Shown: positions 41,540 through 53,730, numbered from the stretch's first letter. The stretch is 64,000 bases of DNA from Patagioenas fasciata (GCF_037038585.1 NC_092521.1:68562898-68626897), one strand, 5' to 3'. Made by a program: numbers and translations. The notes: a model not told the origin generated them from the letters alone.

Positions 41540-41720
41540 CTGTTGAAATACTGGATATATTTCAGAAATGAGCTGCAAAAATGACTGAAGACAGCAAAAA
41601 GTATCTCCCAGTCAGAGATAGAAAGAGTTCAAGTCTGTCCACTTTAAAAGCGCTTAAGCATCATCAAGTCCCAAGATGGAAAAAGAAAGGTATAAATTAA
41701 TATAGAACAACAAGATGTAT
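41540..41720 (+). repeat. Ancient CR1 fragment (probable)
   Basis: TCAGAAATGAGCTGCAAAAATGACTGAAGAC...TATCTCCCAGTCAGAGATAGAAAGAGTTCAAGTCTGTCCACTTTAAAAG parallels the old CR1 block also seen at 35.8 kb. Low similarity. Confidence 0.45.
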
Positions 41721-44085
41721 AGTTAGCTGAGTCTGACACATTATCTGTGTGCAGCAGAGTTGGTGCACATGCATTTGGGGCTACCTCATGCTCTTTGGGT
41801 GCACGAAGAACAACTGACAGCTGGTTCCTGGGAACACTGCACTTGCCAGGCTGAGGCAGAACAAGCTGGTGCTGCAAACAGGGTGCAGTCACTGGAAGCA
41901 CCCTGCTGTGTACAGCCACCATGCACACATGCCACAATCATACCGAGAATTTCCAGACATGCACAAACCTGGTCAGAGCTGCTGTAAAACTCAGGTTGTG
42001 GTAATGTCTAATGGTTGATGGCATAGATTTGTGAGGTGGAAAAAAGCTAAAGCTGAGCAGATACATCTATATGAAGTATTCCCAAAGAGTTGGGGTTTTG
42101 TTTGTTTGTTTGCTTGCTTGTTTGTTTGTTTGTTTGTTTGTTTTCTCGCAAGAACTGCCTGTGTTTGGCTCAAAACAGCCACCAATGGTTCATGGAACAG
42201 ACCAACACCTGACAGCACCAGAAAAATTTATTTCTTAGAAGTGTGCTGCTTCTCTTTGGGATATGAGATTTTCCTCTTACATCCAGAAGACCAGCATTTA
42301 CGATTGTAACCAGAGCACTGTTGATAAATTGGTTGCTATGACAGTAGTACACGCTGCCATCATGAAGGAGCAGTACCCAGTGTTGCAATGCATTTGAAAA
42401 TACCACTTGGGTGCTGGTGAGATTCATGAACCCAATACAATGAGTTTATTCACAGGAAGAATATTTCTCTGTTGTTTGTCAGAGTTACAGAGAAGTCTGT
42501 AGTTACAGTAAGACTGGTTTGTCATTCTTAATAGGGAAAAGTGGTTTGTTTTCTTCTCCAGGCTTCAAATCCCTTTAGTAAGTACTTTGCTAGAAGAGAG
42601 GAATGGCTGAACTTGGCCCTAGGCTGACTGACAGTGAAATTTGCACTGACAGACAAATAAAGAAATCTGAGATTGAGGCTGACAGATCCACTTAGCCTCT
42701 TCTGGGTGAGCAAGATGCATAGAAGAATGGCACAGACATTGCTGCTTCAAGTTTGAACTGCAGATGTCCCTTCTATGAAACACTGAGACTGATGAGGGTG
42801 CCCACTTTGTCCCACCACTTTGAGCCTTGACTCTGTGCTGCAGATTGCCTGCCTGTGCACCTAGTAAAGCTGTGTCCTTGAAGAGAAACATCATGGACAC
42901 TGAGCGCTCAGAACAACACCCAAAGTAAAAATACCTATACTACCTTTCACAGATTCATAGCCGTCACTACTTAGTATCTCCTCCTCGGTCTGTCTTTTCC
43001 CCTGCCCCAGTGCTACCCTGTAGAGCACCGGGAGAGGAAGGGACAGTGCTCAGTAGCAGTGCTCAGGGTGGTCCTGATGTCCTCTCAAGACTGACTCCCT
43101 CACAGCAGCGGTCAGGCTGCCTTCTCCTGTCTGCTTCCCACAGAACAGAAGAGGTTTTGAAGCCACTGTTGCCACAGTGTATTTCTGGTTGTAGAGATGG
43201 CAGCCAAACACTTTTCATTGCAGCAAACACTGAGGGTCTCATGCTCAACCTCTCTTCATCGGGGATTTGTGATGGCATTGGTCTCTATTCCACATTAGAA
43301 GCCCTCAGGCTCACTCCATTACCTTCAACGCCATCAGGTTCTCTGATGTGTCCTCTTCCACCAGACAGGCACCTGGTGGATTGACTCACACTGGTCTGAG
43401 AAGCTTGTGAGGAAAATATAACACACGTTCATCTTGCTTTCCTGAACTTGAAGACCCTTGTAAGGGCCAGGCAGCTTCTCCCATGCTCACAGATACGTGA
43501 CTACTAGGTCAATGTAAACAGGTTTGAAGCCTCTTCAGTGACAGCTGCCAGCTAACTGGAATTGCTAGTTACTTGAAATCTGTTAAAGATGGACAGATAT
43601 GCCCTGCTGCTACACTTGCTTGAATCTCATCCTTTCAAGAGTTTCCACGTGCAGCTGTAGAATTCAGCTCTTTTGTCCATTGCTGCAGAATGACCCTGCC
43701 CCTACTTATATGGTGGTGAGTGAAAACTGTTGAGATTTATCTGTCTGTCTGGACTACCTATATGTAAGCTCTTTGCCTGGAAATCATACAGGAACAAGGA
43801 TATACATCAAGAAATACCAAGGAGTTTGAAACACATTGAACTTGGTGCAATAAAAATGAAATTCTATCCATCCTACCAACAGATTCATGTGTGTAAAAAA
43901 AATTCAGTCTCCAAAGAAGAAATCTTGAAAACAACAGCTGCACACTCCATGACCTGCAATTAAACATGGTGGAATACAAAGACTGGCTAACAAAATATAC
44001 CAATAAAGCAAATGCCTATTGTACAATTTGCCAATCCATCCTTATTGCAAAATACAATTAAGTTCATTCTCTTTGGGTTCTTCTC
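41721..44085. other. Unannotated intergenic DNA
   Basis: Contains a (GTTT)n repeat at 42093-42144; otherwise nothing recognisable. Confidence 0.5.
42093..42144. repeat. (GTTT)n microsatellite
   Basis: About twelve TTTG units, two of them changed to CTTG; a candidate length-polymorphic locus. Confidence 0.92.
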
Positions 44086-44248
44086 TATGAGGAAGGAGCA
44101 CTAAGCAGCAGTCCTGACTGGAAAGCAACATGCCAGCATAACAGAGGGGGTTCACAGAAGAACACAAGACATTGTGGGTTATTTGACCTGTATCTTTTAC
44201 AGAGGGATATAAAACTATGGGTTTTGTACGTGGTCTATGGCAACAAAT
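44086..44248 (-). repeat. Left copy of a ~163-bp inverted repeat pair (family unknown)
   Basis: The reverse complement of this segment matches 46417-46580 at roughly 90% by eye, with one single-base indel. Shared blocks include AACCCACAATGTCTTGTGT, AGTCAGGACTGCTGCTTAG and the end GCTCCTTCCTCATA. The similarity stops sharply on both sides. I do not recognise it as CR1. Confidence 0.9.
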
Positions 44249-46416
44249 TGCCTGTATGTAACCAGTTACTATATGGCAAATGACATGGCACGAAGAACTG
44301 AAAGTACGGTGTATGCGTATGTGTGCATGAATACATATAAATTATTATTATATATTTTATTTTTGTAAATATGGTGCAGTTGAAAAGTTTCTGCTGAACT
44401 GGGAGGCTAGTGAGTTGTATTACCTGCAAGTCAGAGAATAAGCTGATGACTAGGAATTTGACATTCATCACAAGGGGAGGGCTGAGCTCAGAGGGTGTTC
44501 CTTGCATGTTGTGGATTCTGGCATCGTTCATTCTTGGAAAAGACATATAGAGGATTCTCTTTATCATGTCAGATGTCAGAAGGCAAAGAATTGATGGCAC
44601 AAAAGAGGCAAAGTTACAGGAATAAAGTTTTCCCAGGCTTTCTGAAGAATCCCAACAAGCAACCAAGAAGGAAGCGGAAAAAAAAACAGCCATTCATCTG
44701 AAGAAAAAGCTATCTTATGAGAAACCTCCTTTTAAGTCATTGTCATTCCCTGACTTCACAAACATTTCGTGTGACAACAACTGCCTCACTGATGCTGCAC
44801 ATACAGAACTTTAGATTTTTAGGGCAGTTGAACATGGAAATATTTTTCAACTGGTCTACCTGTCACATTTTTCTTTTTCTCTTTGATGCTGACTGTGACC
44901 ATTGCCAGAATCCCTGCCTGCTGTTAGATCTCCTACACAGTTCAGTAACTTAACTTACTAGCCAAAGAGATGAAGTTCATCTCTTCTGGAGCAATGGCTA
45001 TTCAAGAAGAACACCACATGACCACCTAAAATGATCTCTATGATTTCTGCCCCTAGTCTCAGACAGTAACTTTTGCATTAATTTCTATTTCTTCTTAGAA
45101 AGACATCAAATTTTTACTAACACTTCTAATGGAAGAGATGTAAGCATCTGAAAGGAAGTCTTTGAACATTTAATTGTTTTCTTTTCATTAGCCCTTCCCC
45201 AAATCCCATCTTCTCCAATTTAATTCTAAGATGGATGCTTTTAGCTTCTACTTGCAGTCACTTGTTATGACATTGTTTTCTGCAGAGTTAGAGTCACCTA
45301 CTACTAGAAATCTCTAAAAGTGTATGTAATTATGAATCCTGCAGAGTACATCAGACTCCAAATTTCTCACCAGCTGTTTTTTTTTTTTTTTTTTTTTTTT
45401 TTTTTCCCCAGATTGTGGAGTATTCTATTGTGTTTTGGCTGAAACCTCACTGAAAGGGTGGTATCATTTCTGAAGGGAGGATGTGATACTCTGATAGCAA
45501 TCTCAATCATGCAGCAAGAAAAGGACTGCCAGGGCAGATGTGCTCAATCCAGACAGGAGAGCCGTGTTATTGCATGCTTATGACATGAGTGGGAGCCTGA
45601 AAGTTGTGTTAGGAGGATCAGCTAATGCTGGGCTGATGACCCCCTTGCCCTCCTAATCAATTTATCATCTCTGAGCAGTATTTTCCTTCTCTCTGGCTCA
45701 CTGTGACGTGTGACTACTGCACATGAAGTACAGGACACAGATAGGGATGCTTCACTGAGGAGTTGCAAGAACCATGCAGGCATGCAACTCATGCAACTCA
45801 TGCAGCTACCACTGCATCCCATGTACAGCACACAAGTGGCTCTGTATTGCTAGCAATGCACAGAGACAATAATTTCCCCTGCTCCTTTGGCAAATCCTCT
45901 GCTAGCTGACCTGTGATGTCTGGTTGCTGTGAGTGGAGTTGTGTGGAGTCACACAGATGAGCTTAAACCTCATGTGAGATATTTTGTTTAACATGGGGCT
46001 GTTCAATGGACCAGAGCATCTGTATGACTATTCTTCTCTGCCACTGAGAAGATCTTCTGAGATCTATTCATCCTTGTCAAAGCATTGGGAAAGCAATCTG
46101 ATCCAGACAGCAATAGCACACTATTAATGAAGTACGAGTCAGTCACAGGGAGTTCTTTCTAACTAGTAATTGCCTACCTAGTACCATCTTTTTCCACCTT
46201 ATACAACTAACATTAAAAAAATCAATTATCTTTGGCAAAAGCCAATGAAAAGGTGTTTAAATCTGAGTACAAGATTAGTACAGAAAAGGGCTATGCAATT
46301 TATAACTGAATCATTCCAAGTAATTATTACAACTAAATGAGGTTTTAAACTTTCGCATTAATGAATTCTGTTTCGCCATCCTTATTGTTTGTCATCATGG
46401 CTTACTGTTCTAAAAT
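44249..46416. other. Spacer between the inverted repeats
   Basis: 2.17 kb of AT-rich DNA with no exon. It includes a 29-T run ending CCCCAG (45377-45410) and a small (ATGCAACTC)-like duplication near 45780-45800. Confidence 0.6.
45377..45410. repeat. T29 homopolymer followed by CCCCAG
   Basis: Twenty-nine uninterrupted T residues (45377-45405), the longest homopolymer in the window, then CCCCAG. It looks like a strong polypyrimidine tract plus AG acceptor on the + strand, but no coding exon follows. Confidence 0.9.
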
Positions 46417-46580
46417 ATTTGTTGCCATAGACCACATACAAAAACTGTAGCTTTATATCCCTCTGCAAAAGATTCAGGTCAAGTAACCCACAATGTCTTG
46501 TGTGCTCCTGTGAATCCCCTCTGTTACACTGGCATGCTGCTTTTTCAGTCAGGACTGCTGCTTAGGGCTCCTTCCTCATA
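46417..46580 (+). repeat. Right copy of the inverted repeat pair
   Basis: Runs from ATTTGTTGCCATAGACCACAT to AGGGCTCCTTCCTCATA and is the inverted partner of 44086-44248. It directly abuts the 5' truncation point of the CR1 that starts at 46581. Confidence 0.9.
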
Positions 46581-47103
46581 AAGAAGATGACACCAAACTG
46601 GGAGGAGTGGGAGTTGGGGAATGACCTATTAGAGAGCAGTGTAGGGGAAAGGGACCTGGGGGTCCTGGTGGACAGCAGGATGACCATGAGCCAGCACTGT
46701 GCCCTTGTGGCCAGGAAGGCCAATGGCATCCTGAGGTGTATTAGAAGGGGGGTGGTTAGTAGACCAAGAGAGGTTCTCCTTCCCCTCTACTCTGCCCTGG
46801 TGAGACCACACCTGGAATATTGTGTCCAGTTCTGGGCTCCTCAGTGCAAGAAGGACAGGGAACTGCTGGAGAGAGTCCAGCACAGGGCAACGAAGATGAT
46901 TAAGGAAGTGGAGCATTTCCCTTATGAGGAAAGGCTGAGGGAGCTGGGGCTCTTTAGCTTGGAGGAGACTGAGGGGCGACCTTATTAATGTTTATAAATA
47001 TGTAAAAGGTGAGTGTCACGAGGATGGAGCCAGGCTCTTCTTGGTGACAACCAATGATAGGATAAGGGGCAATGGGTACAAACTGGAACACAGGAGGTTC
47101 CAC
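46581..47103 (+). repeat. CR1 element, 5' part of an interrupted copy (ORF2 remnant)
   Basis: The longest CR1 coding remnant here. The frame at 46587-46988 translates to the CR1 reverse-transcriptase C-terminal region, with blocks such as [40 protein letters not shown] and [14 protein letters not shown]. It begins with GATGACACCAAACTGGGAGGAGTGG (a DDTKLGG-like block) joined out of register to the next block, which suggests an internal deletion. Near 46970 a frameshift ends the frame; the CR1 frame resumes as [12 protein letters not shown]... and runs to CAGGAGGTTCCAC, where a second CR1 interrupts it. It is a dead fragment, not a host gene. Confidence 0.93.
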
Positions 47104-47347
47104 AGAATCACGGAATGTTAGGGATTGGAAGGGATCTCGAAAGATCATCTAGTCCAATCCCCCTGCCGGAGCAGGAACACCTAGATGAGGTTACGCAGGA
47201 AGGTGTCCAGGAGCGTTTTGAATGTCTCCAGAGTAGGAGACTCCACAACCCCTCTGGGCAGCCTGTTCCAGTGTTCTGTTACCCTTACTGAGAAGAAGTT
47301 TCTTCTCAAATTTAAGTGGAACTTCTTGTGTTCCAGTTCGAACCCAC
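47104..47347 (-). repeat. CR1 3' fragment inserted in reverse orientation inside another CR1
   Basis: The + strand begins AGAATCACGGAATGTTAGGGATTGGAAGGGATC, the reversed CR1 3' end, and runs to GAACTTCTTGTGTTCCAGTTCGAACCC. It separates CAGGAGGTTCCAC from its continuation TTCCACTTAAATATGTGAAG. The hexamer TTCCAC occurs at both edges (47098-47103, 47348-47353), consistent with a short target duplication. Confidence 0.88.
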
Positions 47348-47580
47348 TTCCACTTAAATATGTGAAGAAACTTCTTCACAGTGAGGGTGACAGAACACTG
47401 GAACAGGCTGCCCAGGGATGCTGTGGAGTTTCCTTCTCTGGAGACATTCAAAACTCGCCTGGACGCCTTCCTGCATAACATCATCTAGGTGCTCCTGCTC
47501 TGGCAGGGGGATTGGACTAGATGATCTTTTGAGGTCCCTTCAGATCCCCAACATTCTGTGATTCTGTGTGATTCCGTGAT
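47348..47580 (+). repeat. CR1 element, 3' part of the interrupted copy
   Basis: Resumes the CR1 sequence with TGAAGAAACTTCTTCACAGTGAGGGTGACAG, GGAACAGGCTGCCCAGGGATGC and TTGGACTAGATGATCTTTTGAGGTCCC. It ends in ATTCTGTGATTCTGTGTGATTCCGTG-type tail repeats. Confidence 0.93.
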
Positions 47581-50500
47581 TTCCATTGAAATGTTACTAA
47601 CACAAACTATTGTATTCAAGGAATTGCCTTTTTATTGGCTAGATGATCTTGAATTTAAGAAAAGCTCTAGAAAAGTTAGGTACAATTAGTCATATTAGTT
47701 AACCACTCCATTCTCAAGTGCCTACAAATCATTCAGAGCATGAAGAACAGCAAAATAATACTCAACTAATACAAGAGCCTATCTAAATTTAACTGCTGTA
47801 TCATATTAATGAGAGATAAAATGCCCTGCATCCACAAACAGATGGTGTTAGCCCACATTATTAAACTCACTGGAGAACTTAATATGCTTAGATTTAGATG
47901 GGTTATTCCACTGCATGACGCAGTCAATGACGCATCTTGAAGCAACATATCTGTATTTGGCAGTTCTTTCACATCTTACTCTGTTCTGCTGGCTACATTG
48001 TTTGCTCTCCCTGAGTCCTGTCCTGCCTCTGGGTTATCCTGACGGATAGATATACAGATGCAGCCCTTGGTGGTTATTTGTGGAAGTCAAATGCAACTGG
48101 AATGAACCACTTACTGTTCCACAGCCATTTTTTGGATTTTCACACAATCTCTGCATTTTACTGATCGCAGGAAAGACCTGTGCATCCATGTGTACTTGGA
48201 GAACAGTCAGTGTATCGCTATTCTCCCCACCAACATGTACACACACATATTCATATTATCTCCCTCTTCCTCCAGCAGATTTGGGAGGGGTACACAGGTA
48301 TGAAAAATGTGGATGCCTGTTTCTGCCTTGCCCTGTTTTGTTTGCTGGGGGGTTGGCACAGGCAGGGGCATGAGCTGGGCATAAAGCCACTGGCACCACT
48401 GTGAGTCCCATATGGTCTCTTTTTCACTACAGGCTGTGATTTTGCCTCCTTATAATCTGCCTCCCAAGGCAACAGATTGAATCTGGACTTTCTTGCCCAG
48501 GGATCTTTTGGCAGCTCATCCTATTTGCACTTCCAAAAGCATAAAATGTTTGTATGTTATGTTTTGCATATTTAACCAGTGTTGCTATCTTACAGTAAAT
48601 AAATATTTAAAACATATTCAATAGTAAACTTTACTACTTCAGAAAAACTAAATTAAGCATTTCATATGATTTTGAAGTGGTATTGGATGTGATTGGATCG
48701 TGGTATTAATTTCACCAAGGCTGCTTCTGGTGAATCCTTTTACATTAATTTGATGCACCTTATCAGCAATCTCCATGATTATTTGGTTATATGAGTAACA
48801 CACAAAGCTTCCTAAAATAAATTTTTGGCTGCTGCTTTACTCTTCTCCTGAACAATACTGATTTAGTGCTCTTCAAATAAAGGTTGCTTAATACATAATC
48901 TCTGTAAACACATACAGTAACTTAGAAATGAGGAATCATAGGAATCGAGCAGAAGAGAACATATGCAAACTGAAAGTTCAAACGTGTTGGCATCCAAAAG
49001 GTGTTTTCATAAGATATTGCAATATTTGTACAAAGATACAAGTGTAAAGCCTACAGAAAGCTTGAGATGTTCTTATCTCCTTTATATAATGTGATCTGGA
49101 AGATGGATAACATTGACTCAGTTTAGTATTCCAACTTGCAGAAATTATCATGATAGTCATATGGAACTTTAGCTGCTGCATTACCTGGGCATGGGCCCTA
49201 AATATGGGCAGAGAAAAATTGCTTCTTTTGAGCATAAGTGCATCTATAAAATTTGCTGAGCATGCATATTCTACTTGGAAATCACAGATGTAGCTGAAAA
49301 GTCACAGGAAAGAATTTAAGGATTTCCTTCCCTACCTTCCAAGATTATCTTTTGTTAGGGAGAGAGAACTGCTTCATTTCCTTAGGATTGCTCTTCCCTG
49401 TTAGGACTAGAAACATAAAGTGTTTTTGGCTAGGATATTCAGAGAGAAAGAAGAGGAAGAAGGTATATGAAGATGAAAAAGAACAAAGACACAGAAGGCT
49501 ACAAGCACAGTAAAAGCACTGCAGACATTGCTACTTTAATTTGTTTGTAGTCCACACTATCTGTGCTCTATTTTAATCTTCATATGCCTTGTGTGCCTGG
49601 CCATTTACAAGGATGTGGTTTTTCAAGTAAGAACTGAGAGGAATTCAGTCTAGATCTGAGTCATCTCTAAGAACCAACACATTTAAAGTTCAGTGAAATA
49701 TTACCAGAACTGGTATGGCCTCTTTCTTCTGAGTTTCAGTCTAAGAACAACAAGGAGAAATTAAATACACAAGATACTTGGGATACTCTTGATCAAGTGA
49801 TCAAGTATGAGGCAGAGAAATTTGTTCTACAGTCTTGGATCAGCCTTTGAGAGAGCTGAGCAAGGCTCCAGATGCCAAAAATTTCTTTTCATCAATCAGG
49901 GAAGGGCTGAATGAGCACACAGTGCTCCTTGGGCTCACTCACCCTCATAATGCCAAGTATTTCCAGTGGTGTGCAGGGTTTGTGCAATGAGTGTGGGGTG
50001 CTCAGCACCTGGCCAAGGCTCTGTGACACCCAACATGTGTGACTTCTACTCCACTCCTGAGAGGTCACCATCAGATTGGGAGCTGATGAGTTTGTTCCCA
50101 ATTGCTGAAGCCAAGGCCATGTGTGAATTATAACATTGGGAATCCTGAAATGGATACATATTAAAGTAAGTGACCAATTATTTATTGAACATCCTGTTTT
50201 TCCTATTTTTCCTAAAAATTCCTGAATGAGGTCTAGGGTTGTTTGTTTGGGGTGTTTTTTGGTCACACAGGCCTCATTTCTTCAGGTTGACACATTCAAC
50301 ATAATACAGCATTATGAAAAAGAAATTGCTGTTCTTCTCACAGACCTGCCATTAACTTCAGCCATTCCTTTCCTGATTCAAGAAAGTCGGACAGATTCTG
50401 CATTTCTTAACAGATCAAAAGAAAAATGTGAGCACATTTTCATTGCAAAAGTTGTATAACTGCTAGTAATTCAACATTAACTTAATTGATTTTTTTCTTC

Positions 50501-52899
50501 ACAGAATACATTTTATTTCAAGCATTTTTAAAACATTTCCTGGTTTAAACACTGAATAGATTTGCAATGGGAGCCATGAGGGGAAAAAATAAGAAAGAAA
50601 AGAAAACCTTGTGGAACAAGTGAAATCAACTGTAGAAAAGTTGTTTTAAAGGCGGAGGTTTATCTGAATTGTGCTTCAATAGGTATCAGCTGATTCTACC
50701 AAATGGCCATCAAGGTCAAGGACCATCATAAAAATCAAAGCAAGGACTTCTCCTAAGCAAGAAAATATTTTATTTTTTTCAAAAATAAAGTTCAGTGCTG
50801 TGATCACAGCATATTTGTTTTTATGAACATTTATTTGATTTGTTTTAGAGAAAACCACTTCAGCTTAGCTGTTAAATATTGAATACTTCTTTCCCTACTT
50901 CAGGGCTCACAGAAGCATATTTCATAATTAATATTTGCATGCTTTTTATATGTAAGTCCTCTTATTTGTACAGCTCCCTATAAATCATATCCATGAATGA
51001 CAGCAAGGACCAATTAGAGCTTTTGTGCACCAGGGTAGAATGGCACTTACATGTTTGTGCAATCTCATTTCAATGGTTTCAGGTTCCACTGTTTCCCCAA
51101 GGAGATTATTTGAGAGCTTACTGCAATTTATTCTTATGATAGTCAGCTCCAAAATTTCCTTTTCCAATTGTATCACTTACATCCAACATAATGTATCACA
51201 CATTTTCTCCTCTTATGAAGCAAGGTAGATTCCATAAATCCTGCAATAAATTCATCACCTCTTCTTGTGTCCTTATAAGTCATTATTAGATGAGCTATGT
51301 AGCATGTGCCAGTTTTGGCAGCAACATCATAGTTACGGCTCTTTAGTGATTTGCACAAAAAAGCATCAGACCCCAATACTATAGACATACTTTATTCAAT
51401 CTCTGAATTAATTCACAAAAAGAAGAACAATACTTGTTTTGAAATAATTATATTATGGTATATAAGTATAAAATACTGCCCTTTTTTAGACACACTTGCA
51501 AAGTCTTACCCCATCTTCTCAGGGTTGTATAATAGCATTCCAGGAGCAAATTTCACCATGTATCTCTGAAAGGACCCAAATAAACTTCCGAGTTGACTGC
51601 ACAGAAAGCAGCATCATCATCTAAGTGTGGCCTATTCTGCTCTACCACATAGGGTGGTCGTTTCTCCTCTCATGCCAAACTGGTTTGCTTGCAGGCTCCC
51701 AGCCTGCATTTTCCATTCCAGCCCTGCCATGGGATTGCCCCTGTTCTAGGGCTCATGCTCTGCTCCTTCACTGGGCAAATTTTCTTTCACAAGAAACAGG
51801 GCTTAGATCTTTCTTTTTACATGTTCAATCTTAAAGCAACTACAGAGATGGGGAAACACAGTCGTGCAAATTTAAGAAAGCTAGACTCTACATTTTAAGT
51901 TATTCATATTAAGTTATACTGATCACAGATTAACGAGAGCCAAGATCCAGGGAAGCACCTCTTAATCTCTTAACTGTAACACATAGTTCATATACATTCA
52001 TATAGACTCTTAAACAACCTAGAAGATGGCCATCAAATTACAACTCATGGAACATTATTTCTACCCAACAAATGAGTTCCATAAAACTACAAAGTCTCTT
52101 GGAAACTCTTTCACGTGGAACTGATGTGGTAATTAGAAAATAATAGACTAAACCCAGGAAAGCAGTAATAAAAAGTCAGAATACTGCTTATGCACTCAGT
52201 AATACAGAACAAGTGCCCTAATAGCGAAGGTTCAAGAGCTAAAGGAACAGGCAGGTGCCTAATACTCCACTAGATTTTACAATTGTGGAAGATGCTATGA
52301 ATACCAAAAACTCTAATGCAACTAATAATACTATTACATCATTTTTGGAAGCTGGCTTTAGAAAACCAACAAAACACAACTAGCAGAACTAAAGAAACCT
52401 GCTTGCATCTGACAGCTGAACCTCTTCCAATACCCCCATTGCATCTTGCGTCCCACACCTACCAGACAGGGAATGAGTAGCCACCACCTCTGGCCCACTG
52501 ATCTGATGGGACAGTTTCTACCTGCTGTCAAGGTGGGCAGGTCCCTGTGAGGAGCTCCCTGGCCATGGGGTGCGCAGGCCCTGTTAAAGGGAGTCTCTGC
52601 TTTGTTCTTCAAGAAATCTGTCATATATTATTGAAATCAGCCTGATACGGCTGAACTAATCACTGGCTTGAAGTCACTGGTCAGGGAGCAAAGGAGAGGG
52701 CAGCCAAATCATTTGGAACGCAGCTAAAATACTTAGGGAGTATAAGGTTAAAAGGGATCATTTGATCACATACTCTGACCATGGGCCAGTGAGTCTTATC
52801 ACTAGTCCCAGACTGAGCCAAGGAGCTTGTTTGTGATCACAACAGTAACATTTGCAGTCATTTATCTCTGCTCCTGACTACTGATCGTTCTCCTTTTTT
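47581..52899. other. Unannotated AT-rich intergenic DNA
   Basis: No exon, RNA gene or clear transposon found. A region near 51060-51190 (GTTTCCCCAAGGAGATTATTTGAGAG) vaguely recalls an old LINE 3' region, but not enough to call. Confidence 0.5.
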
Positions 52900-53330
52900 T
52901 TCTATCATTTTAAGAAGCTTTAGCATGTGGTACTTTTTCCTTATGAAGGTATTTGTACACTGCAGTAAAGCCAACTCTGGCAGTTCTTTCTGACAAATCA
53001 AATTGATGTAGCCTTTTAAATGTACTGTTATAAGAGATTTCCTGCAATATTTTGGCAGGTCTTTTCTGCACCACCTGATGTTTAATGTCAGAGCTACACA
53101 CCCCATTCCAGCATCAGTCTCATTGACAGACACAGTAATTCATTTCCTGCACACTAATCCTGGTAGCGCATGTAATACTGGAACCATTGCATTGGGACCT
53201 TATCTGTAATAGTTTGCCTGAAGTTGTTTTTAGACAATCTTTTCCAAGACCCAAGCTCTAGTTCGAGAGGCATGGCTCATATTCTTGGAAAATGTATACA
53301 CATTTGTCTGCAAGAATCTCTTTCAAAGTG
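52900..53330 (-). repeat. Ancient CR1 fragment
   Basis: TTTCCTTATGAAGGTATTTGTACACTGCAGTAAAGCCAACTC, AAGAGATTTCCTGCAATATTTTGGCAGG and CCATTCCAGCATCAGTCTCATTGACA keep the order of the reverse-strand old CR1 ORF2 region. The right-hand limit is uncertain. Confidence 0.65.
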
Positions 53331-53730
53331 GTAATTTTACTAAGCAGTCCAGATGATATTGCAGTTGCTCTCACAGTAGTTTCTCAAGTTACCATTTAGC
53401 ACATCCACGGATTTTATTAACAGTGAGTTTATTTTGGATCTTTTGCAAAAATGTTGGAAGACGCTGAGCCTGCAGAACCTTGCAAACCCCAATATAGTGA
53501 AGACTAACCTCTGAATTTTTTTCTGATCTTTTAAAAGTAAAAAACTATTTATGTTTATCACATTAACTGTTTAATACCATTGGCCATTAGAAGTACATAT
53601 GGTATTAACCATAGGAATCAGAGGCCATTTTGCAGTTCTAAGCCTAATGCTTAGGAACTGTTTTTGGTTTTGCAGTTAGTTCTATCCATTTACCCTTAAA
53701 TCTCGCTGAAGGAGACTCACAATTGCTTTA

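Larger units (their letters stand above)
47104..47580. repeat. Long palindrome (two ~220-235 bp CR1 arms)
   Basis: The reversed fragment at 47104-47319 and the 3' part at 47348-47580 are inverted copies around a ~28-bp centre. As a result, the + and - strands give two near-identical 97-codon frames (47185-47478 and 47191-47484), a signature of the palindrome rather than of two genes. Confidence 0.9.

Noticed and set aside
44235-44693. 152-codon minus-strand open frame
   Set aside because: Hydrophobic, low-information translation that includes a THTHT run from a CA-rich patch, and it overlaps the inverted repeat copy. No family resemblance.
46587-46988. 133-codon open frame that looks protein-like
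   Set aside because: The translation is the C-terminal reverse-transcriptase region of CR1; it ends in a frameshift and the element is interrupted by another CR1. Not a host gene.
47185-47484. Two near-identical 97-codon frames on opposite strands
   Set aside because: They are the two arms of the CR1 palindrome read antisense, not duplicated genes.
51060-51190. Possible old LINE 3' region
   Set aside because: Only a few phrases resemble one, and I could not keep block order over a useful length.
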